Source: Nitrospira sp.
Lineage (GTDB): Bacteria > Nitrospirota > Nitrospiria > Nitrospirales > Nitrospiraceae
Assembly: GCA_022226955.1 (NCBI GenBank)
Contig: CP092079.1
Span: 1,209,053-1,273,052, forward strand
Reading direction: 5' to 3'
DNA length: 64,000 nt
A program made the translations under genes and the position numbers. The notes below the pieces were generated by a model. The model had not been told where the DNA came from. It did no database searches and was given only the letters and a program-made list of their open reading frames with translations. This document shows, piece after piece, positions 25,499 to 34,816 of the stretch (positions are counted from its first letter, which is position 1; each line of letters opens with the position of its first letter).

Positions 25499-27432
25499 AA
25501 CGCCTCCATAGCCACGGCCGGTTCAACGACAGGATGCGACGCCCGCTCATGCCACAACTCCAGCACCATCAAGGCATAGAGCTGGTCCGCGCAATTTCTT
25601 CTTCCGCTCCGATGTTCTTCCATCAGCCACCGCACGTACTGAGGCGTCACATACCCACGGCGGCGGATGGCAGCATCCGACAACAGATCCTGCGCCATTT
25701 CACGCAGATCCTCGCGCAGCCAGCGGGCCAGCGGAATCATGAACCCCTGCTTCGGACCGTCGAGAATGGCGGCCGGCACCAACCCGCGCAGCGCGGACCG
25801 CATGAAACCTTTGAGCTGCCAGCCTGTCAGCCGGAGCGATGGAGAAATTCTCAACGCGCAAGCCAGCAGCAGGTGATCGCAAAACGGCACGCGCAGTTCC
25901 AATGAATGGGCCATGCTCATCCGGTCGCCCATGCGCAGCAGATCGTCAGGAAGATACGTTTGAAGATCGAGGCCCATCGCGCGATCCATCGGGTTGCCCG
26001 ACGGCCATTGCTCGAACAACGTCGAAGGCTTGCCTGGGAAATACCCGTGAGGCAACGCCGCTTTCATAGCCTCGCTCCAGATGCCGCCTTCCCACTCAGC
26101 CGGAATGAACGTCGTCCAGCGGCGATATTGCTCGGCCAGCGACCGATGGCCATGCTCCACAAATCGCTTCACCCGTCCAAGATGATCGCGTCCCGTTCCA
26201 CGCTCGCGACAGACCTCTGAGACGGAGGCAGCCAGCCATGCGCGCATCGCGCGAGGCAACGCTTGATAGGAAGACGCCAGCCGGAGCCCGAGATACCGGG
26301 GATAGCCGCCGAAGAGTTCATCGCCGCCGATACCGGACAACGCCACCATGACAGACCGGCGCGCTACCTCCGACAGAAGATAGGTTGGGATCGCCGATGA
26401 GTCGGCAAAGGGCTCGCCCATGCCCTCGACGACCCGCGGGAGAAGCGTGCGGATATCGGGTTGTAAGATGGCTTCGGTATGATCGGTTCCGAAATGCGTG
26501 GCCAAGAAGCGGGCCTGGGCCAGCTCATTGTAGGACTGATCCTCGGGATGTTCATAGCCGATGGTAAAGGTCTTTACCGGCCCCCGTTCCTGCATCATTG
26601 CCAGCACAGCGGCGGAATCCATCCCTCCGGACAGAAACAATCCCACCGGCACATCGCTTACCAGATGCGTATGCACCGTGTCGCGAAAGACCTCGACAAA
26701 TTGTTCCTTCGCCTCTTCAGCCGTACTCCACAGCGTTGACGGCAAACTGTCTTCGACTCGATAGTACCGAATGACCTCGATGCGCCCCTGTCCAACTCGC
26801 AGGGCTTCGCCAGGCCTGAGTTGGTAGACGCCCTCGTAGAGCGTATCGGGTCCCGGAACATACAGAGCGGTCAGATAGTCGGCAATGGCTTGCGGACGAA
26901 TACGCGCATCGGGTAGCGCTTCCAGCAAGGACGGTAACTCGGATGAAAAGACAACCTCAGTCCCAGACGCTCCCGTTCCAGGACGAATCGCGTAGTAGAG
27001 CGGCTTGATTCCCAACCGGTCGCGGACCAACAGCGCTTCCTGCCGGTCCCGATCCCAAATCGCGAAGGCAAACATGCCCCTGAGGCGCGAGAGGCCTTCG
27101 ATCCCCTCCTGCTCATAGAGATGCACCAGCACTTCGGTGTCGCAACGCGACGCAAACCGGTGGCCGAGGTCCATCAATTCCTGGCGCAACGCGCGATAGT
27201 TATAAATTTCCCCGTTCAGCGCCGCCCAGACCGACCCATCTTCGTTCTGCGCCGGCTGCCGGCCCCCGAGCGGATCGATCACGCGCAAACGGCGAGCCCC
27301 GAGCGCGACGCCGCTCTCCCGATGGAGCCCCTGTTCGTCCGGCCCCCGATGGACCAGGCGGCGGAGCATGCGGGAGACCCGCGCCTCTTCACGCGGTCCG
27401 ACCGTACCGACGATGCCGCAGATTCCACACAT
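25495..27432 (-). CDS. asnB: Asparagine synthetase-like amidotransferase
   Basis: A 645-residue two-domain enzyme. After start-Met removal Cys2 (MCGICGIVG) is the glutaminase nucleophile, and GPDEQGLHRE and LNGEIYNYRALRQEL belong to the class II glutaminase domain (1-200). The synthetase domain has the PP-loop LSGGMDSAAVLAMM. Copies within exopolysaccharide operons are thought to amidate sugar carboxyl groups or act on the polymer, so asparagine may not be the product. ATG 27432 is fixed by the need for Cys at position 2. No exosortase gene is seen. Confidence 0.92.
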   Translation of the reverse strand: MCGICGIVGTVGPREEARVSRMLRRLVHRGPDEQGLHRESGVALGARRLRVIDPLGGRQPAQNEDGSVWAALNGEIYNYRALRQELMDLGHRFASRCDTEVLVHLYEQEGIEGLSRLRGMFAFAIWDRDRQEALLVRDRLGIKPLYYAIRPGTGASGTEVVFSSELPSLLEALPDARIRPQAIADYLTALYVPGPDTLYEGVYQLRPGEALRVGQGRIEVIRYYRVEDSLPSTLWSTAEEAKEQFVEVFRDTVHTHLVSDVPVGLFLSGGMDSAAVLAMMQERGPVKTFTIGYEHPEDQSYNELAQARFLATHFGTDHTEAILQPDIRTLLPRVVEGMGEPFADSSAIPTYLLSEVARRSVMVALSGIGGDELFGGYPRYLGLRLASSYQALPRAMRAWLAASVSEVCRERGTGRDHLGRVKRFVEHGHRSLAEQYRRWTTFIPAEWEGGIWSEAMKAALPHGYFPGKPSTLFEQWPSGNPMDRAMGLDLQTYLPDDLLRMGDRMSMAHSLELRVPFCDHLLLACALRISPSLRLTGWQLKGFMRSALRGLVPAAILDGPKQGFMIPLARWLREDLREMAQDLLSDAAIRRRGYVTPQYVRWLMEEHRSGRRNCADQLYALMVLELWHERASHPVVEPAVAMEAL

Positions 27433-27436
27433 CCGG

Positions 27437-27694
27437 TTACTTCTCTTTCCCTTCGACCGCCATCCGTTCGTGCCGCTCCAATTCTTCCCGTTCCCGCTCA
27501 TGCCTGGGTGACACCGCTTGCGGCGGAACGTCCACCGGTTCATACCTCAGGTACTTGGCCTCTCCAACGGATGTCAGCAACAGACGCAGGCCCAGCGCCG
27601 CCCCGGCGCCCAACACACAGACGAACAGCACGATGCCCCACAGCCTCAATCGCCGCTTCCACTGGCGGCGGCGCTGCCAGTTCGGCGCGCTCAC
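27437..27694 (-). CDS. Small single-span membrane protein
   Basis: An 85-residue protein: basic N-terminus, one membrane segment (about residues 19-40), then a charged tail with SPRHEREREELERHERM. The start overlaps the methyltransferase stop (ATGA) and the stop is 4 bases before asnB, so it is a true member of the operon. No family recognised; an accessory subunit of a membrane complex is possible. Confidence 0.75.
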   Translation of the reverse strand: MSAPNWQRRRQWKRRLRLWGIVLFVCVLGAGAALGLRLLLTSVGEAKYLRYEPVDVPPQAVSPRHEREREELERHERMAVEGKEK

Positions 27695-28578
27695 AAGACA
27701 ACATCCTTTCGCCGGGCGATTAATTCAAACGACGGGGCCCAGACCAAACGACCGGCGCTCAGCCAATAGGCCAGCGTCGCTCCCAACGACAGCCCGCCGC
27801 CGACCAATCGCCACTTCAACCGGCGCCCCCAGGAATGAGCGCTCGTCACTGGGCCGAGACTCGGAGTGGAATTGCGCAGAGAAAGCACGTCAAAACCGCT
27901 GCGCTCGACAAACGTCCGCAAGGCAGCCGGCGAATAGCTGAACAGATGAAACGCCTGGTCGGACTGCGCGCCGCACCAACGCACCGACGTTTGCACGGCA
28001 TGATGAAACAGCCCGTTCGAGACTCGTATGGCAAGAATCCCTTGCGATGTCATTCGGCGAGTCATGGCGTTAAGCATCGCGGACGGGTCGGCGACCTGTT
28101 CCATCACATTCACCAGCGTGACGACATCGAATCGGTCTGCGGCCGATTGACCGAGCTCTTCCGGCGACATTACCTCATAGCCCTTCGCCCGAGCCCGCGC
28201 CGCCGCTCCTCGAGACACTTCAACTCCGCTGCATGTCCACCCGGCTTCTCGGCAGAGCGTCATGAAGGCTCCATCGCCGCAGCCGATATCGAGCAGCCGG
28301 CCCGGAGGCTGGCGCCACTCCAACAGATGCGCCAGCACACTGGCAAAGACCGGCTGCCGATCGTCGGAACTTTCCGCGGCGCCATACGACCCGTCATAAT
28401 TCTCCCGATAATATTCCTCCACCTCGGTAGAGGACGGACGAGGATTGAGAAAGACCAGCCCGCAAGCAGGGCATGCGACATACCGCCTCGTCGAAGTATG
28501 AAAGGCTTCGATGAGACCAGCCTCTCGCCCACAAAGGCACGACACCGCTTCCATCTCAAGAAGCATCACAGAACTCAT
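27691..28578 (-). CDS. SAM methyltransferase with N-terminal zinc ribbon
   Basis: A 295-residue protein. C14/C16 and CPACGLVFLNPRPS make a zinc-ribbon-like head, then EYYRENYDG, then a class I methyltransferase with motif I LLDIGCGDGAFM and VVTLVNVMEQVADP. This head-plus-methyltransferase form is common in surface polysaccharide loci, where it methylates sugars. A hydrophobic C-terminal stretch (about 255-280) may tether it to the membrane. It overlaps both neighbours by 4 bases. Confidence 0.9.
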   Translation of the reverse strand: MSSVMLLEMEAVSCLCGREAGLIEAFHTSTRRYVACPACGLVFLNPRPSSTEVEEYYRENYDGSYGAAESSDDRQPVFASVLAHLLEWRQPPGRLLDIGCGDGAFMTLCREAGWTCSGVEVSRGAAARARAKGYEVMSPEELGQSAADRFDVVTLVNVMEQVADPSAMLNAMTRRMTSQGILAIRVSNGLFHHAVQTSVRWCGAQSDQAFHLFSYSPAALRTFVERSGFDVLSLRNSTPSLGPVTSAHSWGRRLKWRLVGGGLSLGATLAYWLSAGRLVWAPSFELIARRKDVVL

Positions 28579-29732
28579 GCAACCTTCCTGCTCCGCACGG
28601 ATATATCGAATCCTTCCGCTCGCAAGGCCGCATGGAAAGCCGCGACCGTCTTCTCCACCATTCGGTCTGCGGTAAACCGTTCATGCACCACCGTCCGTCC
28701 GGCGCGCCCCAGTTGCATAGCCCGCTCCGGATTGTCCAACAGGAACCGGATCGCTCCCGCCAACCCGGCGACGTCGCGAGGCTTAACCAAAAAGCCGGTC
28801 TCCAGATGTTCGATTACCTCGGGCACACCGTTGACACTCGTTGCAATGACGGGCTTTCCCATCGCCAGCGCTTCGAGAACGACAAACGGAAATCCCTCGG
28901 AGTGCGACGGCAACACAACCAAATCCGCCGCCGCATAGAAATCCATCACATCGTCTCGGGACCCGACAAACCGGCACAGGGACGACACACCTCGGATCGC
29001 TGCCAGCGCCTCCAGACTCTCCCGCAATTCGCCATCGCCCACGCACAAGCAACACAAATCAGGCCAGCGATCCTGCAGCAGCGTCAACGACTCAATGAGG
29101 TCACGATGTCCTTTCTGCTCGGTCAACCTGGCAACGACCACCAACAATGGCTGATCGGACAGCCCGAGTTCACGCCGTATCTTGGTTTGATCGACCGGTT
29201 TCTGAAACAGCCGCCGGTCGACGCCGTTGTGAACCGTTTCCGCCAACCCGGCTGCCCCAGGATTGTCTTGGACCACGTCGCGGCGAATCGCGTCCGATAC
29301 GCAGATAATCCGCTTCACCCACGGCAACGTGACCCGGAGTGCGGCGGAGTATACCCAACGCTTGAATCTGTTCGTTTCATAGTCAGCCAGCGAGTTATGC
29401 ACCGTGGAAATAACGACCGGCACTCCCGCCAGCCAGCCGGCCACACGTCCATAGAAATTCGCCCGTGCGCCGTGGGTTTGAAGCACGGTCACGTTTTCTT
29501 GGACAAGCAGACGGATCAGCCGTATCAACGCAAAGGGATTTAACAGCGGCTCCAAATGCACCACTCGCGCATCCATCCCTTTGGCCCGCATGCGTCCGAC
29601 AAACGAACCGGGCTCCGGGCAAATCAGGATCGATCTAAAGCGCGAAGGATCGAGCCGTTCGCAGAGCAATTCCAGATAACGCTCACCGCCGCCATAGGAG
29701 GCCGACCCGGCTAGTTCCGCGACTACGATCAT
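28575..29732 (-). CDS. Family 4 glycosyltransferase
   Basis: A 385-residue GT-B enzyme: MIVVAELAGSASYGGGERYL at the N-terminus, VTVLQTHGARANFYGR, the second-domain entry LLVVVARLTEQKGHRDLIES and donor site EGFPFVVLEALAMGKPVIAT. ATG 29732 overlaps the upstream methyltransferase stop (ATGA). The 58 codons further upstream belong to another frame and are excluded. Confidence 0.93.
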   Translation of the reverse strand: MIVVAELAGSASYGGGERYLELLCERLDPSRFRSILICPEPGSFVGRMRAKGMDARVVHLEPLLNPFALIRLIRLLVQENVTVLQTHGARANFYGRVAGWLAGVPVVISTVHNSLADYETNRFKRWVYSAALRVTLPWVKRIICVSDAIRRDVVQDNPGAAGLAETVHNGVDRRLFQKPVDQTKIRRELGLSDQPLLVVVARLTEQKGHRDLIESLTLLQDRWPDLCCLCVGDGELRESLEALAAIRGVSSLCRFVGSRDDVMDFYAAADLVVLPSHSEGFPFVVLEALAMGKPVIATSVNGVPEVIEHLETGFLVKPRDVAGLAGAIRFLLDNPERAMQLGRAGRTVVHERFTADRMVEKTVAAFHAALRAEGFDISVRSRKVA

Positions 29733-30532
29733 GCCGTCGCACCTTGTCGTTTGACTCCAAGAATCATTGTTCCATTCCCCCGTTTCGGCAGAAACATGAT
29801 TTCGCATGCGACGGCAAGAACAACCGCCGGCAAGAGCAATAACCCAATGCCTTTGATGCCGCGCGCCTCGCCGCGTGAAAACAGTTCTTTGAGCAACGCC
29901 ACCCATCGGCCAAAAGTAGGACGAGCATCCAGCACGTCCATAGATCGCCGTTCCAACGCCTGTTTCAATTGCGCGACAGCAAATCCCTCATGCACATGAT
30001 CGTCTCCGGATCGATGCGCGCGAAACTGGTTCAGCGTTTCCGCGTCACTAGTGCGAAACCAGGATTGCTGATCGAGACTGGGCACATGAATAAACAGCCG
30101 TCCGCCTACCCGTAGCGCTTTCACCAATCGATCCAGCATCCCATCGAACTCGTCGATATGCTCCAGCACATCGATGGAGTAGACCATGTCGTACTCATCC
30201 ACCACCGCAAGCCGCGCGAGATCCGATTCAATCACCGACACATTGGCCTGAGACCGAGCGCTCTTCACATCGGGACTCACATGCAAATCCCATCCGACAA
30301 AGGAGCAGTGCGGATAACGACCCGCCAACATCGTCGTCAACTGCGCCTCTGGGCCACAGCCTGCGTCCAGCACAACCCGTTTCCCTTGACGCAGATACGC
30401 GGCCACCTTCCATTGCAGATACAGTCCTTTAATCACCAAACCGGCGTGAACCCCTCCCAGCCACCGGTGAGCGAGCGGGCTCGCCACGGAACGATAGACG
30501 CGGTCGAGAGCGGACACCATCATCTGTGCCAT
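29729..30532 (-). CDS. Class I SAM methyltransferase
   Basis: A 267-residue enzyme with motif I VVLDAGCGPEAQL, the acidic loop FVGWDLHVSP, VYSIDVLEHIDEFDGML for motif II and ALRVGGRLFIHVPS. The C-terminus has a hydrophobic segment (LLLLPAVVLAVACEIMF) that could anchor it to the membrane. It likely methylates a sugar or lipid-linked intermediate. An 88-base gap separates it from the next upstream gene, one of the few breaks in this operon. Confidence 0.88.
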   Translation of the reverse strand: MAQMMVSALDRVYRSVASPLAHRWLGGVHAGLVIKGLYLQWKVAAYLRQGKRVVLDAGCGPEAQLTTMLAGRYPHCSFVGWDLHVSPDVKSARSQANVSVIESDLARLAVVDEYDMVYSIDVLEHIDEFDGMLDRLVKALRVGGRLFIHVPSLDQQSWFRTSDAETLNQFRAHRSGDDHVHEGFAVAQLKQALERRSMDVLDARPTFGRWVALLKELFSRGEARGIKGIGLLLLPAVVLAVACEIMFLPKRGNGTMILGVKRQGATA

Positions 30533-30619
30533 ACCTCCATTGTCAGAGCACCCACTTGCCTGCTCATGACTTCCATCTCACGATCAACCCTGGATCTTCT
30601 GATATGGAAGTTCATCGGC

Positions 30620-31279
30620 TTACGCTCTCCGTCCAATCAACAACAACGTATCGCACAACCAAGTAAAACCCATGGCAGCCAGCGACTCATAGCGCTGGCG
30701 CAAGCCGGTTACAGTCACGACTTCGAATCCTTCGCGAACCGCAAGCGCCTTCAACAAGGCGGCATTGAAGGAATGGAAATGCCGCTCGTCCGCCGTCACC
30801 GACGGCACACCTCCGCGCAGGGCTTCTAACCGAAACCGCCAGAAGGCCACATTCGGCACCGTAATCAACACCTGGCCGCCCGGCCTGAGCACCCGATGAA
30901 ATTCCGCCATGACTTGCCCCGGTTCAATCACATGCTCAATGACCTCACTGGCAACGACCAAATCGAGACTGCCATCGGACTCCGGCAAGCGCTCGACATT
31001 GAGGTCCACCGCATATTGCCGATCCAGCCCTTGCGCGCGAGCTAGCGCCGCCTCGGAGAGATCGCACCCATGCACGACGACATGGGGCAAGACCCGCTTG
31101 ATCTCCCTGGCCAACCGGCCGTCCCCGCATCCCACATCCAGCAATCGGCCTGGCGCAAGCGCGGCCACATGCCGACCGATCTGGCCGTACCGCCGGACTC
31201 CTTCGAATGCGCCCGCCTCGGCCTTCCAGCCATTCCATTCCAGATCGTACCGTTCACGCTGACTCAGAGTCTGCGACAT
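30620..31279 (-). CDS. Class I SAM methyltransferase
   Basis: A 219-residue enzyme with motif I LLDVGCGDGRLAREI, HGCDLSEAAL, LVVASEVIEHVIEPGQVMAE and VLRPGGQVLITVPN, the Methyltransf_11/23 pattern. No membrane segment is visible. It lies 6 bases downstream of the GT2 gene. Substrate unknown. Confidence 0.9.
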   Translation of the reverse strand: MSQTLSQRERYDLEWNGWKAEAGAFEGVRRYGQIGRHVAALAPGRLLDVGCGDGRLAREIKRVLPHVVVHGCDLSEAALARAQGLDRQYAVDLNVERLPESDGSLDLVVASEVIEHVIEPGQVMAEFHRVLRPGGQVLITVPNVAFWRFRLEALRGGVPSVTADERHFHSFNAALLKALAVREGFEVVTVTGLRQRYESLAAMGFTWLCDTLLLIGRRA

Positions 31280-31285
31280 CGCTTC

Positions 31286-32230
31286 TTATCCTCGCAGTCC
31301 AACCGGGCACAACGGCGCATGATTGGTTTCGTCATGTCCCAGCCAAACCCGTCGCAACATGGCCTTCAGTGTCTCCATCCGCTGTCGCCGATCGGCCGCA
31401 TGAGAACAGGCCGCCGCCAGCAACTTCCGCCCAACTCCCAGAGCGATCCAGGCCTTCATCAACAAGCGTCTCGGCTGCGCGAAATGCTTTTCCACATAGC
31501 AAATGCGGCTGAGTTCCCATTGCACATTCAACCGAGCCCGGCTCGTGAGGCTGCTCCGGCCGAGAAGATGCACGACCTCGGCATCGGCCACATGCCGTAC
31601 CCGGTACCCGAGTTGCCAGACACGGCGGCACAGATCGACGTCTTCGAAATACATAAAGAACCGTTCATCCAACCCGCCCAACCGGTCGAACACCGCTTTG
31701 CGGATCATGAAACAGGCGCCGTTCGCCCAGTCGACATCCTGCGACCGCATCAGATCCATCGGTGAGGAGGCCCCAGCCAGCCGCTTCATGAGCGCGGGCA
31801 CATGCTCCGAATGACGGAGATGATCGCGTATCGATGGAAATGGAAAGCAAGATCGCAAGGCCTGGCCCCGCTCATTGCGTTGTAGGCAACTCACCGCCCC
31901 GATATCCAGGTGCTGCTCCAGACAGGCCGCCATCGCCCGCAACGTACCGGCCTGCATTACCGTGTCGCTGTTCAGCAACAAAAGATATCGCCCAGAACTC
32001 ACAGCGGCCGCCTGGTTGCAGGCCTTCGCAAATCCGGCATTCTCGGCGTTCGCGATCACCGTCACGCGGGGACACCGCTTCCGAACCGCATCCGCGCTCC
32101 CATCGCGCGACGCGTTATCCACCACGATCACTTCGTACTTCACATCAGCGGTCTTGTCTTGCACCGATTGCAGACAAACCAGCAGCAACTCCCGCGTGTT
32201 ATAGCTGATGATGGCGATCGACAGATCCAT
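31286..32230 (-). CDS. Family 2 glycosyltransferase (rhamnosyltransferase-like)
   Basis: A 314-residue GT-A enzyme: LSIAIISYNTRELLLVCLQS at the N-terminus, VIVVDNASRDGS, LLLLNSDTVMQAGTLRAM holding the metal-binding acidic motif, WANGACFMIRKAVFDRLGGL and DERFFMYFEDVDLCRR. This pattern is typical of WbbL/rhamnosyltransferase-type GT2 proteins. It is the only GT-A enzyme in the operon. Confidence 0.93.
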   Translation of the reverse strand: MDLSIAIISYNTRELLLVCLQSVQDKTADVKYEVIVVDNASRDGSADAVRKRCPRVTVIANAENAGFAKACNQAAAVSSGRYLLLLNSDTVMQAGTLRAMAACLEQHLDIGAVSCLQRNERGQALRSCFPFPSIRDHLRHSEHVPALMKRLAGASSPMDLMRSQDVDWANGACFMIRKAVFDRLGGLDERFFMYFEDVDLCRRVWQLGYRVRHVADAEVVHLLGRSSLTSRARLNVQWELSRICYVEKHFAQPRRLLMKAWIALGVGRKLLAAACSHAADRRQRMETLKAMLRRVWLGHDETNHAPLCPVGLRG

Positions 32231-32239
32231 GGTTTCCCA

Positions 32240-33289
32240 CTACCGCTGTTTCACCGCGCTGATCATCACTTCGTTGCCCGCCCACCGCCAGAAAGGCAGC
32301 AGTCCTCGCTCCAGCTGCTGTAGTCCCCGAGCAACCGGGCCGGCATAGCCGAGCTGCCGATTGTCTCGCGCATGCCCCTCGCGTCTGATCCGCAAGCTCT
32401 TTTCGTAATTCACATGGGAGAGGAACGACCGCGTCAGCATCCGCTCGACGCGGAACCCCGCCTGCTCCACGCAGTCTCGCAAGGTGTCCGGGGTAAAGAG
32501 CCAGAGATGCCGGGGCGGATCCAGCGCCATCCAGTGATCGGCGAAAAACCGGCTCATGAGGCCCGCCACATTCGGCGTCGTCAACACGAGCCGCCCGTCG
32601 TCTTGCAACACGCGATGGCACTGCCGCAAATGGCTGACCGGGTCGGGCACATGCTCGATGGCATGCACCATCGTCACCATCGCCATGCTTCGATCTGCGA
32701 TGCCGGCGGTTTCCAATGTACCGACTTTCACCGGAACGCCGTAACTCTCCCATGCGATCCTGGCCGCCAACGGAGAGAGATCGATCCCCAAGACCTGCCA
32801 CCCCAGCGCTTTCATGGCGGCAAGATACCCGCCAGCCCCGCAGCCGATGTCCAGCAATGTCCCACCTTCCACAAAGGAAGGGCACAACTCATCGCGGCCG
32901 TACCGCGCTCGGTCTTGCAGCATGGGCACGTGCCCGAGCACACGCCCGGCCATCGGTGCCCACCATTCCTGTCGCTTGAAGCGGGTATACCCGAACACTT
33001 CGCTCAAGATCATCTCCCGCATGGCATCGCGCAGACCGGACACCGGTCGGGCGAAGCCTTCTCCGGTCGTCGCGCCTTCGTGCGGTTCATAGTCTTCCGG
33101 ATAGCATTTCGAGATATCCTCCACCACCGGGCGGGGGCTCTGCCAGACCAATCCGCAGGCGGCACAGCGGGCAAAACCGAACTCGCCTTCGACAGAGTAG
33201 AGCCGGTCGTGCAACCCCTGAAACAACGGCGCACCGGTCGTGCCGCACAGCAGGCAATTCGTGATGAGTTCGGTCGTTACCGCCGGCAT
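32240..33289 (-). CDS. SAM methyltransferase with N-terminal zinc ribbon
   Basis: A 349-residue protein related in plan to the gene at 27691-28578: zinc-ribbon head NCLLCGTTGAP plus ARCAACGLVWQSPRP, then KCYPEDYEPH, a helical insert, and a class I methyltransferase (LLDIGCGAGGYLAAM, VTMVHAIEHVPDPVSHLRQC, DDGRLVLTTPN). Probably a sugar methylase of the surface polysaccharide. It is 9 bases upstream of the GT2 gene. Confidence 0.9.
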   Translation of the reverse strand: MPAVTTELITNCLLCGTTGAPLFQGLHDRLYSVEGEFGFARCAACGLVWQSPRPVVEDISKCYPEDYEPHEGATTGEGFARPVSGLRDAMREMILSEVFGYTRFKRQEWWAPMAGRVLGHVPMLQDRARYGRDELCPSFVEGGTLLDIGCGAGGYLAAMKALGWQVLGIDLSPLAARIAWESYGVPVKVGTLETAGIADRSMAMVTMVHAIEHVPDPVSHLRQCHRVLQDDGRLVLTTPNVAGLMSRFFADHWMALDPPRHLWLFTPDTLRDCVEQAGFRVERMLTRSFLSHVNYEKSLRIRREGHARDNRQLGYAGPVARGLQQLERGLLPFWRWAGNEVMISAVKQR

Positions 33290-33322
33290 ATCGCCTTTCT
33301 CGCCACCAGGTCAGTCACGCGC

Positions 33323-34816
33323 TTATGCGCCCCACAACGCGCGCAAGCGAAGAGACTCGCGCGACCACACATGCCAGCCATAGACGCTCATGCCGGCCAA
33401 CCCGCACAAGGCACCCAGCCATTGCGCCAGCCACATCGACGGCACGGCCTGGCTCAGCGCGACGCCGCACCCGACGAGCGCCACCATCCCTCCGGCCCAT
33501 CGCAACGGCTCAAATGCCGGCATCGCCTCGCGCCCCAGAACCTGGACAGTAGCCCGAAGATGCAGCCCCAATCCCACCAGAAAGGCCAGTGTCAACGCCC
33601 ATGCCGCTCCAACCAGCCCCCAGGCCATCGTGAAAGGAATGACCAAGGGCACATAGCAGGCGCACATGACCGCCCAGGCTTTTGTTTGAAGATCCGGCCG
33701 GTTGGCGCCACAATGAAACGCCGCCATCACGCTGCAAAAGGCCGCCGCAATAGCGAACAGACAGAGCACCCGCAACGGCTCGATTGCCGCCGACCAGGTT
33801 GCCCCGAACAAAAACGGGACTAGGTAGGGTGCCAGGATGGCGACCGCCATTGCGGTCGGCACGACGACCATACCGGTCACGCTCATCTGAAGGCTCAAGG
33901 CCCGCAACACGCCGGGACGGTCGTTCTGCATCAACGCATACGTCGGCAGGCTGATCTGGGAAATCATGCTCATCGCCCGGATGCCAATCATGGTCGGGAT
34001 CGCCATCGCCAACTGATATTGCCCGAGTCCTTCGACTCCCTGTAATCGTCCTACGACGAAATCGCTTCCGCTCATGACCGTAAAGATAAACCAGGCCGTG
34101 GCATTCTGGTACCGTCCATAGCTCCACAAGCTCCGCAACGCCGTGCGATCCAACGACCAGCGGATGCGGCAGGGCGCAATCCGGAAGGAGAGGAGCGAAC
34201 CGAAGAGAAACGCGACCAACTGACCTCCCAACAACGCCCAGGCACTTTGCCACCACCAGGCCAGGCCGACGGTCACCGTGAATTCAACCAGACGCCGGCT
34301 GAGATCGAACGATACTCGCCGCCGCAAGTCCAGCTGTTTCAGCAAGACGAACAACGCCGGGCTGTGCAGCGACTGCAGCAGCGCCCCCACGGCATGGACG
34401 CGGAGAAAGAAGCCTAGCTCGGGAATCTGCATGGCGCCGGCAATGATATCCGCCGACCCAAAAATGACGATGGTCAGCACACTTCCCCGAATCACCGACA
34501 AAGTCCAGGCCACGCGCAAATCTTCATCCGTCACGGTCGACTTGGCGATCACCGCCGCCTCAAGCCCCAGTTCCGAGAACATCTGAGCCGCCAACAAGAC
34601 AGCCGCGGAAGCCGCCATCAATCCAAAATCGCCCGGCACCAGCAGTCGCGTTAAAACAATCAGCTGGAGAAAGGCGATGCCCTTGTCCACGGCAAATCCG
34701 GTCATGGCCCAGCCGCCGGCATGCAGCACTCGATGACGGATGCGGATGCCGCCCGAGGCGGCGGCAACCTCAGGCTCTCCTGGTCTGATCCGCACCTCAT
34801 TCGAACGCGCTGTCAT
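33323..34816 (-). CDS. Wzx/WzxC-type polysaccharide flippase
   Basis: A 497-residue inner-membrane protein with about 14 hydrophobic segments, of the MOP (polysaccharide transport) superfamily. GWAMTGFAVDKGIAFLQLIV then LTRLLVPGDFGLMAASAAVL is the usual WzxC-like start. It would move undecaprenyl-linked repeat units to the periplasm. ATG 34816 overlaps the upstream stop by one base (TGATG). Its place amid GT genes supports a Wzx-dependent pathway. Confidence 0.92.
   Translation of the reverse strand: MTARSNEVRIRPGEPEVAAASGGIRIRHRVLHAGGWAMTGFAVDKGIAFLQLIVLTRLLVPGDFGLMAASAAVLLAAQMFSELGLEAAVIAKSTVTDEDLRVAWTLSVIRGSVLTIVIFGSADIIAGAMQIPELGFFLRVHAVGALLQSLHSPALFVLLKQLDLRRRVSFDLSRRLVEFTVTVGLAWWWQSAWALLGGQLVAFLFGSLLSFRIAPCRIRWSLDRTALRSLWSYGRYQNATAWFIFTVMSGSDFVVGRLQGVEGLGQYQLAMAIPTMIGIRAMSMISQISLPTYALMQNDRPGVLRALSLQMSVTGMVVVPTAMAVAILAPYLVPFLFGATWSAAIEPLRVLCLFAIAAAFCSVMAAFHCGANRPDLQTKAWAVMCACYVPLVIPFTMAWGLVGAAWALTLAFLVGLGLHLRATVQVLGREAMPAFEPLRWAGGMVALVGCGVALSQAVPSMWLAQWLGALCGLAGMSVYGWHVWSRESLRLRALWGA

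Noticed and set aside
32372-33823. 483-codon plus-strand frame opposite the zinc-ribbon methyltransferase and the flippase end
   Set aside because: No recognisable domain and a His/Gln/Arg/Pro-rich shadow composition; the minus-strand genes are certain.
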